Assembly (NCBI RefSeq): GCF_002749615.1
Contig: NZ_CP024201.1
Span: forward strand, 3,515,001 to 3,579,000
Length of the DNA stretch: 64,000 nt
Reading direction: 5' to 3'
From: Caulobacter mirabilis
GTDB taxonomy: Bacteria > Pseudomonadota > Alphaproteobacteria > Caulobacterales > Caulobacteraceae
Shown here: positions 40,489-48,231 of the stretch, piece after piece
Position numbering within the stretch: position 1 is the stretch's first letter
How the letters are laid out: every line of letters begins with the position of its first letter
Notes under the pieces: generated by a model
The model's input: only the letters and a program-made list of their open reading frames with translations
What the model was told of the DNA's origin: nothing
Databases searched by the model: none
Position numbers and translations under genes: made by a program

Positions 40489-41163
40489 CTAGCCCTTCGA
40501 CTTCTCGGCCAGAAGCGCGCGCGTCGGCGCCTTGGCGAACTTCAGGACCTGGGCCCCGGCCAGGGCCGCCGGCTGATAGACCGGCAGGCCCTTCATCACC
40601 GGCAGCGGAACCGTCTTCCCGCCCGCCAGGACCGCCTGCCCTCCGCTGGCGCCGACGAAGACCACCTGCTCCATCTTGGGCGCCGCGAACCCGATCAGCC
40701 CAGCCTTCTTGCGGATGGCGGCGTTGCATTGCTCGATCGCCGCGGCGAGGTCGGCCGCCGGCAGCTCGGTGTCGAGCTGCACCAGCGGCTGCATCTCCAT
40801 CGAGATCTGGAACTTGTCGCTGTCCTGCCGCTTCCCCGGGTCGACCGTCGCATTGGCTTTCAGGTCGGCCAGGCTCGGCAGCTTCTGGATCCGGCCGTCG
40901 GCGCCGACCGGCAACGCCGTGCGCGCGCCGCCCGCCCCGACCAGCCACAGCGTGTGGCCGGCCGTCGGCTTGCCGTTGAGCATCAGATAGTAGGCCATGG
41001 CGAACCGCGACCGCTCGGCGGCTGGAATGCCCAGGTACAGGTCGTAGAAGGGAAAGATCTTCTTGGCCGGGACCAGCTCGCCCTTGTCGGCGGCGCGAGC
41101 GAGAACGGGCGCCGCGGCGAAGGCCGCCGCGGAAAGGATCATACCACGGCGGCTCTGGGTCAT
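40489..41163 (-). CDS. Exported hypothetical protein
   Basis: A 224-residue protein with a twin-arginine-like signal (RRGMILSAAAFAAAPVLARA). The mature part has AYYLMLNGKPTAGHTLWLV and MEMQPLVQLDTELPA. I do not recognise the family. Its ATG overlaps the stop of the upstream methyltransferase-like gene, so it is co-translated with it and both may be exported by Tat. Confidence 0.78.
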   Translation of the reverse strand: MTQSRRGMILSAAAFAAAPVLARAADKGELVPAKKIFPFYDLYLGIPAAERSRFAMAYYLMLNGKPTAGHTLWLVGAGGARTALPVGADGRIQKLPSLADLKANATVDPGKRQDSDKFQISMEMQPLVQLDTELPAADLAAAIEQCNAAIRKKAGLIGFAAPKMEQVVFVGASGGQAVLAGGKTVPLPVMKGLPVYQPAALAGAQVLKFAKAPTRALLAEKSKG

Positions 41164-42059
41164 TTCGGCTTCACCAGTTTGAGGGTCATGCGATCGCTCT
41201 CGCCGATCGCGTCGTATTTGGCGTGGTCGAAGCCCGGCTTCGGCGGCTCGCCGCGCTCGGACGACAGGCGGGTCGGCGGCAGGGTCCAGACGCCGAAGGG
41301 GTGGTCCTTGGTGTCCTTGGGGTTGGCGTTGATCTCGCTGGCCTCGGCCAGGACGAACCCCGCCTCCTTGGCCAGCTGGATCGCGTAGGCCTGCTGGACG
41401 TAGCCGTTCTCGGACACCACGTCCTGCACGCCGCCGGGCGCGGCCCGATGCTCCTCGATGCCCAGCACGCCGCCCGGCTTGAGCGCGGCGAAGGCGTCGC
41501 GGAAGGCCTTGTCGACGATCCCCGCGGCCATCCAGTTGTGCAGGTTGCGCAGGAACAGGACCATGTCCGCCGAGCCGGCCGGGGCGACTTCGCCGCTGGT
41601 CGGACCGAAAGCGGTCACGGCGACATCGCCATAGATCTTGGGGCTGGCCGCCAGCTTGGCCTTGTAGGCGTCGACGATCTGGATCGAAGCCGGATCGGCC
41701 GGCTGAAGGTTGGCGGCGTAGAGCCTGCCCTTCGTCTGGGCCAGGAAAGGCGCGAGGATGTCGGTATACCAGCCGGCGCCCGGCCAGAACTCGACCACCG
41801 TCATGCCCGGCTTGAGCCCGAAGAATGTCAGGGTCTCGACCGGATGCCGCCAGGCGTCGCGGGCCTTGGCCTCCGGCGAACGCCAAGCGCCGGCCACGGC
41901 GTCGGCCAGCGCGTCCGACGGCGCCGCGGGCTTGGCCTTGGGGGCCTCGGCCGCGGGCGCTTTCTTCTCCGGAGCCTTGGGACCACAGGCCGCGAGCGTC
42001 GCGCTGGCTGCGCCCATCAGGAAAAGGCGCCGGGAAGCACCGGACGAAAATGACTGCAT
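41160..42059 (-). CDS. Exported methyltransferase-like lipoprotein, paralogue 1
   Basis: A 299-residue protein with RR then a lipobox (SATLAAC, Cys27), a Pro/Lys/Ala-rich tether, and a Rossmann-type methyltransferase core with motif I VVEFWPGAGWYTDI. It shares with the next gene the ending SEINANPKDTKDHPFGVWTL and YDAIGESDRMTL. The catalytic fold is that of class I SAM enzymes, but the lipobox would place it outside the cytoplasm, where SAM is absent. The function is unknown. Confidence 0.82.
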   Translation of the reverse strand: MQSFSSGASRRLFLMGAASATLAACGPKAPEKKAPAAEAPKAKPAAPSDALADAVAGAWRSPEAKARDAWRHPVETLTFFGLKPGMTVVEFWPGAGWYTDILAPFLAQTKGRLYAANLQPADPASIQIVDAYKAKLAASPKIYGDVAVTAFGPTSGEVAPAGSADMVLFLRNLHNWMAAGIVDKAFRDAFAALKPGGVLGIEEHRAAPGGVQDVVSENGYVQQAYAIQLAKEAGFVLAEASEINANPKDTKDHPFGVWTLPPTRLSSERGEPPKPGFDHAKYDAIGESDRMTLKLVKPK

Positions 42060-42144
42060 GAACTCTTCCGACAAACCCGCCCCCGCGTCGTCGCCGACCG
42101 GCTTAGCCCGACCGGCGACGTGCGTCAAAACCGAGATTTTACAA

Positions 42145-42996
42145 TCAGGCCGGTTTCACGAAACGCAGGGTCATTCGGTCGCTCTCACCGATAGCGTCGT
42201 ACTTTGACCGATCGAAGGCGGGGTTGGCGGGCTGGCCGCCGGGCGCGGTGCGCTTGGTCGGCGGCAAGGTCCAGACGCCGAAGGGATGGTCCTTGGTGTC
42301 CTTGGGATTGGCGTTGATCTCGGACTGGCCGGCCAGCTTGAAGCCCGCCTTCTCCGCCGCGGCCACCACCGTCGCCACCTCGACGTAGCCGTCCCCGACG
42401 TCGGGCTTCTGCTGACCGGGATTGGCGCGGTGCTCCTCGATCGCCAGGACGCCGCCCGGCTTCAGCACGGCGTGGAAGTCGGCCATGACCTTATCGAGCA
42501 TGCCCGGGTTGACCATGTAGTTGTGGATGTTGCGGGCGGTGATCACCAGGTCGGCCGAGTTCGGCGCCCCCAGCGGCCCCGAGACCGCGCCGAAGTTGGC
42601 GTAGCGAATCTGGCCGTAGACCGCCTTGTCGGCGTACTTGGCCTCGAAATCGGCGCGCGCCTTGCGACCGCCCTCGGACACCTTCGGATTGGCCAGATCG
42701 GTGACGCCGGCCACATAGGTCCCGCCGGTCGCCTTGGCGTAGGGGGCCAGGATCTCGGTCCAGTAGCCGCCGCCCGGCGTCACCTCGATCACCGTCTGGC
42801 CGGGCTTCAGCCCCCAGAACTCCAGCGTCTCGTAGGGATGGCGGGCCCCGTCGCGGGCGACGTTGGCGGCGCCGCGCTGCGGACCATCAATGGCCGCGCG
42901 CAGCGGCGTGACATCGGTCGCGCCGGCGGACAGCGCGCTCCCGGCCAGCAGGGCGCCGGCGGCGAGGGCAAGGGCGAGTCTGCGATTGATCGTCAT
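42145..42996 (-). CDS. Exported methyltransferase-like protein, paralogue 2
   Basis: A 283-residue protein with a signal peptide (to ~ALSAGA, residue 26), motif I VIEVTPGGGYWTEI, and the same C-terminal signature as the paralogue downstream. It lies 85 bases upstream in the same direction, so the two are probably a tandem duplication. As for its neighbour, the SAM-binding pattern is retained although the protein is exported. Confidence 0.82.
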   Translation of the reverse strand: MTINRRLALALAAGALLAGSALSAGATDVTPLRAAIDGPQRGAANVARDGARHPYETLEFWGLKPGQTVIEVTPGGGYWTEILAPYAKATGGTYVAGVTDLANPKVSEGGRKARADFEAKYADKAVYGQIRYANFGAVSGPLGAPNSADLVITARNIHNYMVNPGMLDKVMADFHAVLKPGGVLAIEEHRANPGQQKPDVGDGYVEVATVVAAAEKAGFKLAGQSEINANPKDTKDHPFGVWTLPPTKRTAPGGQPANPAFDRSKYDAIGESDRMTLRFVKPA

Positions 42997-43063
42997 GCGG
43001 GCGTCCTCCGGTTCTGATTGCGGCGCGAGCCTAACCGCGTTCGGCGACTGATCAAGCGGCGCT

Positions 43064-43091
43064 CTTGAAACCCCGCCGAGGGCGCCTAACT
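43064..43091 (+). promoter_or_regulatory. Sigma-32 heat-shock promoter of hsp20
   Basis: CTTGAAA (43064-43070) is followed after 14 bases by CCTAACT (43085-43091). The -35 matches the Caulobacter sigma-32 consensus exactly; the -10 is partial (CCCCATNT expected). Confidence 0.65.
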
Positions 43092-43177
43092 CATTGTGCG
43101 AAGGCGCTGGTCACCAGGTCTTCCGGGTCAGGACGATGCTCAACCGAGGTCGCCGCCGATCCGCCCACACAACGCAA

Positions 43178-43197
43178 CCTTGCTTGATGAAGAAGGA
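43178..43197 (+). promoter_or_regulatory. ROSE-like RNA thermometer element
   Basis: CCTTGCTT pairs with AAGAAGG across a GATG loop, leaving a bulged G (CCTT-g-CTT). The 3' strand is the ribosome site GAAGGA 10 bases before the hsp20 ATG. A bulged G in a U(U/C)GCU strand masking the ribosome site is the hallmark of ROSE thermometers of alphaproteobacterial small heat-shock genes. Confidence 0.65.
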
Positions 43198-43207
43198 TGT
43201 GACGCGC

Positions 43208-43669
43208 ATGCGTACGATCGATTTCTCCCCCCTCTACCGTTCCGTCGTCGGCTTCGACCGCCTCGCCGCCCTGCTCGACCAGGCCGCGGCCCAGGAGAGC
43301 GCCGCCGGCTATCCGCCGTACAACATCGAGCGCACCGACGAGAACGCCTACCGCATCGAGATCGCGGTCGCGGGCTTCCGCCCGGAAGAACTTTCCGTCG
43401 ACGTGAAGGAGAACCTGCTCACCGTCGCCGGCCGCAAGGCGGCCAACGACGACGCCCGCAAGTTCCTGCATCGCGGCCTTGCCGAGCGTAACTTCGAGCG
43501 CCGCTTCCAGCTGGCCGACTACGTCGTCGTCACCGACGCGGCCCTGGACAACGGCCTGCTGTCGATCAGCCTGAAGCGCGAGCTGCCCGAGGCGCTCAAG
43601 CCCCGCTCGATCGCCATCACCTCGCCCTCGACCAAACAGATCGAAGGCAAGGGCAAGAAGGCCGCGTAA
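43208..43669 (+). CDS. Small heat-shock protein Hsp20 (IbpA-like)
   Basis: The 153-residue protein has the alpha-crystallin domain (YNIERTDENAYRIEIAVAGF, ELSVDVKENLLTVAGRK, GLAERNFERRFQL, GLLSISLKRELPE). It is an ATP-independent holdase. I place the start at the ATG in front of RTIDFSPLYRS, a common alphaproteobacterial sHSP N terminus; the frame continues upstream but that stretch is leader. A sigma-32 promoter and ROSE-like hairpin precede it and a terminator follows. Confidence 0.94.
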   Translation: MRTIDFSPLYRSVVGFDRLAALLDQAAAQESAAGYPPYNIERTDENAYRIEIAVAGFRPEELSVDVKENLLTVAGRKAANDDARKFLHRGLAERNFERRFQLADYVVVTDAALDNGLLSISLKRELPEALKPRSIAITSPSTKQIEGKGKKAA

Positions 43670-43709
43670 GGTCTGATCATCTGCCAGGGACCGATCGCCA
43701 GCGGTCCCG

Positions 43710-43738
43710 AAGGGCGGCGCGCGAGCGTCGCCCTTTTT
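43710..43738. terminator. Rho-independent terminator after hsp20
   Basis: AAGGGCGGCGC-GCGA-GCGTCGCCCTTTTT forms a hairpin with one mismatch and a T run. It also faces the convergent pentapeptide-repeat gene. Confidence 0.8.
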
Positions 43739-43747
43739 CTTTGCGCG

Positions 43748-45010
43748 CTAGACCACGCCGTCCAGGCCGCGCGTGGCCTCGCGGACCGCGGCGGTCAGGA
43801 TCGCGCCCTTGGTCTGGGCGCCGGTGAAGTTGGCGCGCGACAGGTCGGCGCCGGTCAGGTTCGCGCGCGACAGGTCCGCCCGGGCGAAGTCCGCCCCCTT
43901 GAGCTGGGCCCCGGTGAGATCGGCCGGCAACAGGCGCTCCGGCGCCAGCAGCAGCGGCCCGAGCTGGGCGTCGCGCAGGTCGGAGCCGGACAGCTTGGCC
44001 CCGGCCAGCCGCGCGCCGCGCAGGTCGGCCCGACGCAGGTTGCAGTGGCGCAGATCCGCCCCCTCGAGCTGGGCGCCCTGAAGCTGAACGCCCTCCATGT
44101 CGAGCCCGTAGAACACCGCGCTCTTGGCCGACAGCGCGGTCAGGTTCATCCCCCGCGCGCTTTCCAGCCCGCGCAGGTCCGCCCGGTCGAAGATCGACGG
44201 CTTGCCCGCGGCTCCGCCGGTCTCGCACCAGCGGGCATGGTCGCGCAGCATGTCCTCGTAGGGCAGGTCCTGCAGCGCCTTGCCGGCCGGCGCGTCGGTC
44301 AACGCCCCCGCCATGTCGGCGTTGTCGACGTTCCAGGCGAAGGTCTTGGCCCCGACCAGCACCGCGTCGCGCAGGTCGGCGCCCGCCAGGTCCGCGCCGG
44401 ACAGGTCCGCCCCGGCCAGGTTGGCGCCGTTGAGGTTCACCTGCTTGAGGTTGGCCCGCACCAGCTTGGCGTCCTTGAGGATGGCGTCGCTGAAGTCGGC
44501 CTTCACCGCGACGATGCCCGACAGCCGCGAGCGCTCCAGGTTGGCCCCGGCCAGGATCGCGCCGCGGGCGTCGCCGCTGCGGGTCTCGTGCTCGAGGATG
44601 CGCAGACCCTTCTCGCGGTCGGGCGAGGCGATCGCGCCCTCGCGCAGGTCGGCCTCGAACAGGTCCGCGCCGGTCAGGTTGGCGCCGCGCAGGCAGGAGC
44701 CGCGCAGGTCGGCCCGGCGCAGCGAGGCGTCGCGAAAGTTCGAGCCCTGCATGTCCGCGCCGAAGAAGCTGGCGTTGTCGAGCCGCGTTCCGATCAGACG
44801 GCAGTTCTCCAGGACCGCCCCGGTGAAGTCGGCGTCGGACAGGTTGCGGCCCGACAGGTCCAGGCCGATCAGCTCGCAGAAGGTGAAGACGGCGCGCGCC
44901 CCGCCCATGCGCGCGGTGAACAGCCGATCATGCTTGGCGCAGATCAGGTCGACGTCTTGCTGAGTCAGGCGCCGGCGGCTCGCGCTCGGCGCCGCGGCGG
45001 CGACGGCCAT
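43748..45010 (-). CDS. Pentapeptide-repeat protein
   Basis: A 420-residue protein with two arrays of A(D/N)LXX repeats (for example DLSGADLAGADLRDA; DLSRANLTGADLSRANFTGA) that form right-handed quadrilateral beta-helices. They are separated by a non-repeat linker around 225-275 (QDLPYEDMLRDHARWCETG). The first ~50 residues are helical. Functions range from gyrase mimicry to scaffolding; none can be assigned. Confidence 0.88.
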   Translation of the reverse strand: MAVAAAAPSASRRRLTQQDVDLICAKHDRLFTARMGGARAVFTFCELIGLDLSGRNLSDADFTGAVLENCRLIGTRLDNASFFGADMQGSNFRDASLRRADLRGSCLRGANLTGADLFEADLREGAIASPDREKGLRILEHETRSGDARGAILAGANLERSRLSGIVAVKADFSDAILKDAKLVRANLKQVNLNGANLAGADLSGADLAGADLRDAVLVGAKTFAWNVDNADMAGALTDAPAGKALQDLPYEDMLRDHARWCETGGAAGKPSIFDRADLRGLESARGMNLTALSAKSAVFYGLDMEGVQLQGAQLEGADLRHCNLRRADLRGARLAGAKLSGSDLRDAQLGPLLLAPERLLPADLTGAQLKGADFARADLSRANLTGADLSRANFTGAQTKGAILTAAVREATRGLDGVV

Positions 45011-45033
45011 TCAGTTAGCTCTCCTTGCGGAGA

Positions 45034-45483
45034 CTATGGCTGATGGCCGTTAACGGCGTCCTTCCAGGCCTGGTAGTGCAGCGTCGCGAAGGCCTCATCG
45101 GCCAGCAGGCCGATCTCGACCGGTACGCCCGCCGCCGTCAGCCGTTCCGAGCCCTGCCCGGCCGCGTAGGGCGACGGGTCCTCGCAGGCGATCACCACCC
45201 GGCCGATTCCTGCCTTGACCAGCAGCAGCGAGCAGGAGGCGGCCCCGCTGGAGCGTTCGCCGCAGGGTTCAAGCGTCACATAGGCCGTCGCCCCGCTAGC
45301 GTCGATTCCCCGCAGCGCCTGTTCCTCGGCATGCGGACGACCGCCCGGCGCCGTGGCCGCCTCGGCCAGGATCACGCCGTCGCGGACGATGACGCAGCCG
45401 ACCACCGGGTTGGGCGCGGTCTTGCCGAGGTTGGCGCGGGCGACCGCGATGGCGCGGCGCATGTGGTCCTTGTCAGACAGCAT
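45034..45483 (-). CDS. RibD-type deaminase domain protein
   Basis: A 149-residue CMP/dCMP deaminase-like protein with the zinc site His51-Glu53 (HAEE) and Cys74, Cys84 (PCGERSSGAASC). This is the N-terminal deaminase half of riboflavin enzyme RibD; the reductase half is absent. It may deaminate a pyrimidine in riboflavin synthesis or another base. No rib genes are adjacent. It lies about 24 bases downstream in the same direction as no other gene. Confidence 0.85.
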   Translation of the reverse strand: MLSDKDHMRRAIAVARANLGKTAPNPVVGCVIVRDGVILAEAATAPGGRPHAEEQALRGIDASGATAYVTLEPCGERSSGAASCSLLLVKAGIGRVVIACEDPSPYAAGQGSERLTAAGVPVEIGLLADEAFATLHYQAWKDAVNGHQP

Positions 45484-45490
45484 CGGCTCC

Positions 45491-45610
45491 GTGCGTCCTT
45501 CGAGACGCGATCCTGAGGGATCGCTCCTCAGGATGACGCATGGGGTTGGATTGCACAGAGTTCGTCATGGTGAGGAGCCGGCCGCAAGGCCGGCGTCTCG
45601 AACCACGCAC
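45491..45610. repeat. Intergenic palindromic repeat, family A, copy 3
   Basis: Arms TGCGTCCTTCGAGACGC and GCGTCTCGAACCACGCA again flank inner CTCAGGATGACG and CGTCATGGTGAGGAGC. The centre differs from the other copies. Confidence 0.85.
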
Positions 45611-45612
45611 TC

Positions 45613-46323
45613 TTAGAGGCTGGGCAGCGGCGTCGCGCGGGCGATGTCGAGGTAGCGCGCCGCCGTCGGCTTCAGGTCGGCGTCCAGGTCGATCAGCAAC
45701 GGGTTGCCGGTCGGGATCTCGACCTCGACGATCTGGTCGTCGGGCACGTTGAACAGCAGCTTCACGATGGCGCGCAGGCTATTGCCGTGGGCGGCGATCA
45801 GCACCGTCTCGCCGGCCTTCAGCTTCGGCGCGATCTCGGCGTCCCAGTAGGGCTGGACGCGGTCGAGCGTGGTCTTCAGGCTCTCGGTGTCCGGGATCGC
45901 CTGGCCGGCGTAGCGGGCGTCCTTGCTGAAATCCCACTCGCTGCCGGATTCCAGCGGCGGCGGCGGGATGTCGTAGCTGCGGCGCCAGATCTTGACCTGC
46001 TCGTCGCCGTGCTTGGCGGCGGTCTCGGCCTTGTCCAGCCCGGTCAGGCCGCCGTAGTGGCGCTCGTTCAGACGCCAGTCCTTGGTCAGGGCCAGATCGC
46101 CCTGCCCGGCCTCGGCCAGCGCCATCTCGCCGGTGCGGTTGGCGCGGGTCAGGACCGAGCTGTAGGCGCGGTCGAAGTGCACGCCCGCCGCCTTGAGCAG
46201 CTCGCCGCCACGCTTGGCCTGGGCTTCGCCCTCGGCGGTCAGGTCGACGTCCACCCAGCCGGTGAAGCGGTTTTCGAGGTTCCACTGGCTCTGGCCGTGG
46301 CGGAGAAGAACGAGCTTGGACAT
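45613..46323 (-). CDS. gpmA: 2,3-bisphosphoglycerate-dependent phosphoglycerate mutase
   Basis: The 236-residue enzyme has the phospho-His motif RHGQSQWN (Arg8, His9), the dPGM motif [15 protein letters not shown] and the second catalytic His in [12 protein letters not shown]. It interconverts 3- and 2-phosphoglycerate in glycolysis. Length and motifs are standard for the family. Confidence 0.96.
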   Translation of the reverse strand: MSKLVLLRHGQSQWNLENRFTGWVDVDLTAEGEAQAKRGGELLKAAGVHFDRAYSSVLTRANRTGEMALAEAGQGDLALTKDWRLNERHYGGLTGLDKAETAAKHGDEQVKIWRRSYDIPPPPLESGSEWDFSKDARYAGQAIPDTESLKTTLDRVQPYWDAEIAPKLKAGETVLIAAHGNSLRAIVKLLFNVPDDQIVEVEIPTGNPLLIDLDADLKPTAARYLDIARATPLPSL

Positions 46324-46433
46324 GGCGCGACGGGCTAAGGGCCGGGCGGCGAGGCGTCAAGGGCGAAGGCTTTGTGTGCGCGCCGAACCATGCCATGGCT
46401 CGCCGAGCAGCGTTGTCGGCGGGGGAGCCTACA

Positions 46434-47045
46434 GTGATCAAAACCGTCGCCTTCTGGGCGGGCGCCGCCGGCGTTGCGCTGCTCGTGGCGGTGATCGTCG
46501 TGGCGGGCGCCGCCTGGCCCGGCTATTCCCACGTCGACAACTTCATCAGTGAGCTGGGCGCGACCGGGTCCCCGCACGGCAGGCTGGTCAACTTCGGCGG
46601 CTTCCTGCCGGTCGGCCTTTGCCTGACCCTGTTTTCGATCGCCGCCGCGCTGGTCGAGCCGCGAAGTCGGCGGCGGACGGTCGGATTCGCCTGCCTGGGC
46701 CTCTTCGGCCTCGGCTACGTCGCCATCGCCTTCTTTCCCTGCGAGTTCGGCTGCCCGGCGACCTCGTCGGACATCTCCCAGGTGATGCACAACCTGACCT
46801 CGCTGGCCGGCTATCTGGGCGCGCCGGTCGGAATGATCCTGCTGGGGCTCGCCGCCCGGCGCTGGCCAGGGTCCGGACTTCTGTTCCCGCTCGGCCTAGC
46901 CTGCGGTCTCGTCTCGACCGCCGCCTTCGCCTGGATGCTCAGCGAACCCCCGGCGAGCGGACTGGTCCAGCGGGTGGTCGAGGGCTCCATCGTGCTCTGG
47001 GTGCTGGTCTGCGCCTTTTCTCTGCGCCGGGCGCGAACGATCTGA
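46434..47045 (+). CDS. DUF998-family membrane protein
   Basis: A 203-residue protein with about six membrane helices and the DUF998 pattern (PGYSHVDNFISELGATGSPHG, FFPCEFGCPATS, MHNLTSLAGYL). The function is unknown. I start at GTG 46434 (IKTVAFWAGAA) with GGGGGAG seven bases upstream, rather than at the upstream ATGs. Confidence 0.83.
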   Translation: MIKTVAFWAGAAGVALLVAVIVVAGAAWPGYSHVDNFISELGATGSPHGRLVNFGGFLPVGLCLTLFSIAAALVEPRSRRRTVGFACLGLFGLGYVAIAFFPCEFGCPATSSDISQVMHNLTSLAGYLGAPVGMILLGLAARRWPGSGLLFPLGLACGLVSTAAFAWMLSEPPASGLVQRVVEGSIVLWVLVCAFSLRRARTI

Positions 47046-47093
47046 GCCGCGCCGCCCTCGCGGTCCCCCGTTCACGCTGCTATATCCGCCCTC

Positions 47094-47243
47094 ATGCTGC
47101 GAGACCGCATCTTCTTCCCGCTCTGTATCCTGATCGCCGCGGGCATGGTGGCCCTGGCGCTGGTCTGGCCGCAGGGCATGGGACAACCCTCCCCCGCGCC
47201 GTTCGGCCGCTCGAGCTTGAGCTCCATGGAGCAGCCGCAATGA
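47094..47243 (+). CDS. Small membrane protein upstream of kdsD
   Basis: A 49-residue ORF with one transmembrane helix (FFPLCILIAAGMVALALVW) and a short Pro/Ser-rich tail. Its stop overlaps the kdsD ATG in ATGA, so the two are translationally coupled. It has the base composition of real coding sequence. It may be conserved in Caulobacterales; its function is unknown. Confidence 0.65.
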   Translation: MLRDRIFFPLCILIAAGMVALALVWPQGMGQPSPAPFGRSSLSSMEQPQ

Positions 47244-48193
47244 GCTTCGACGCCGTTTCCGTCGGCCGTCGCGTCCTGGCGACCGAGGCCGACGCCCTGC
47301 GCCTGATGGCCGACGGGCTGGGCCAGCCGTTCGTCACGGCGGTCGAGACCCTGTTCAACTGCAAAGGCCGCATCGTCTGCACCGGCATGGGCAAGAGCGG
47401 CCACGTGGCGCGGAAGATCGCGGCCACCATGGCCTCGACCGGCGCGCCGGCGATGTTCGTCCATCCCGCCGAAGCCAGCCACGGCGACCTGGGCATGATC
47501 GGCTCGGATGACGTCATCCTGGGCCTGTCCAAGTCGGGCGAGGTCCGCGAGCTGGCCGACGTGCTGGCGTACAGCGGCCGCTTCGGCATTCCCCTGATCG
47601 GCATCACCGCCAATCCCGAGAGCGCGCTCGGCAAGGCCTCCACCATCGTGCTGCAGCTGCCCGACGCCCCCGAGGCGACCGGCGAGGTCAGCGCCCCGAC
47701 CACCTCCACCACCCTGCAGATCGCCCTCGGCGACGCCCTGGCGGTGGCCCTGCTGGAACGGCGCGGGTTCACCGCCCGCGACTTCCACGTCTTCCACCCC
47801 GGCGGCAAGCTCGGCGCGATGCTGCGCACGGTCGGCGACCTGATGCACCGGCTCGAAGAGGCCCCGCTGGTCGGCGAAGCGACCCCGATGCCCGACACCG
47901 TCAGCGTCATGAGCGAGCGCCGGCTGGGCATCGTCGGCGTGGTGTCCGACGACGGACGCCTGATCGGCGTCGTCACCGACGGCGACCTCCGCCGCCATTT
48001 CAACGATCTGGCCGGCAAGACCGTCGGCGAGATCATGACCCGCAACCCCAAGGCCGTCACCGCCGAGACCCTGGCCGGCGACGCCGCCAGGCTGATGAAC
48101 GACAGCCGCATCACCGCCCTGTTCGTCGTGAAGGACGGGAAGCCGATCGGCGTCCTGCACGTTCATGACGTTCTCAGCGCCGGCGTCGTCTGA
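47240..48193 (+). CDS. kdsD: Arabinose-5-phosphate isomerase (KpsF/KdsD)
   Basis: The 317-residue enzyme has an N-terminal SIS domain (GRIVCTGMGKSGHVARKIAAT, EASHGDLGMI, LSKSGEV) and two C-terminal CBS domains (MSERRLGIVGVVSDDGRLIG; MNDSRITALFVVKDGKPIGV). It makes arabinose-5-P from ribulose-5-P for KDO and LPS. It is coupled to the small upstream gene and followed by the phosphohexomutase after 38 bases. Confidence 0.95.
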   Translation: MSFDAVSVGRRVLATEADALRLMADGLGQPFVTAVETLFNCKGRIVCTGMGKSGHVARKIAATMASTGAPAMFVHPAEASHGDLGMIGSDDVILGLSKSGEVRELADVLAYSGRFGIPLIGITANPESALGKASTIVLQLPDAPEATGEVSAPTTSTTLQIALGDALAVALLERRGFTARDFHVFHPGGKLGAMLRTVGDLMHRLEEAPLVGEATPMPDTVSVMSERRLGIVGVVSDDGRLIGVVTDGDLRRHFNDLAGKTVGEIMTRNPKAVTAETLAGDAARLMNDSRITALFVVKDGKPIGVLHVHDVLSAGVV

Positions 48194-48231
48194 CGCCCGC
48201 GCCGCCCCGCATTCATTCGACGGACTTCTCC

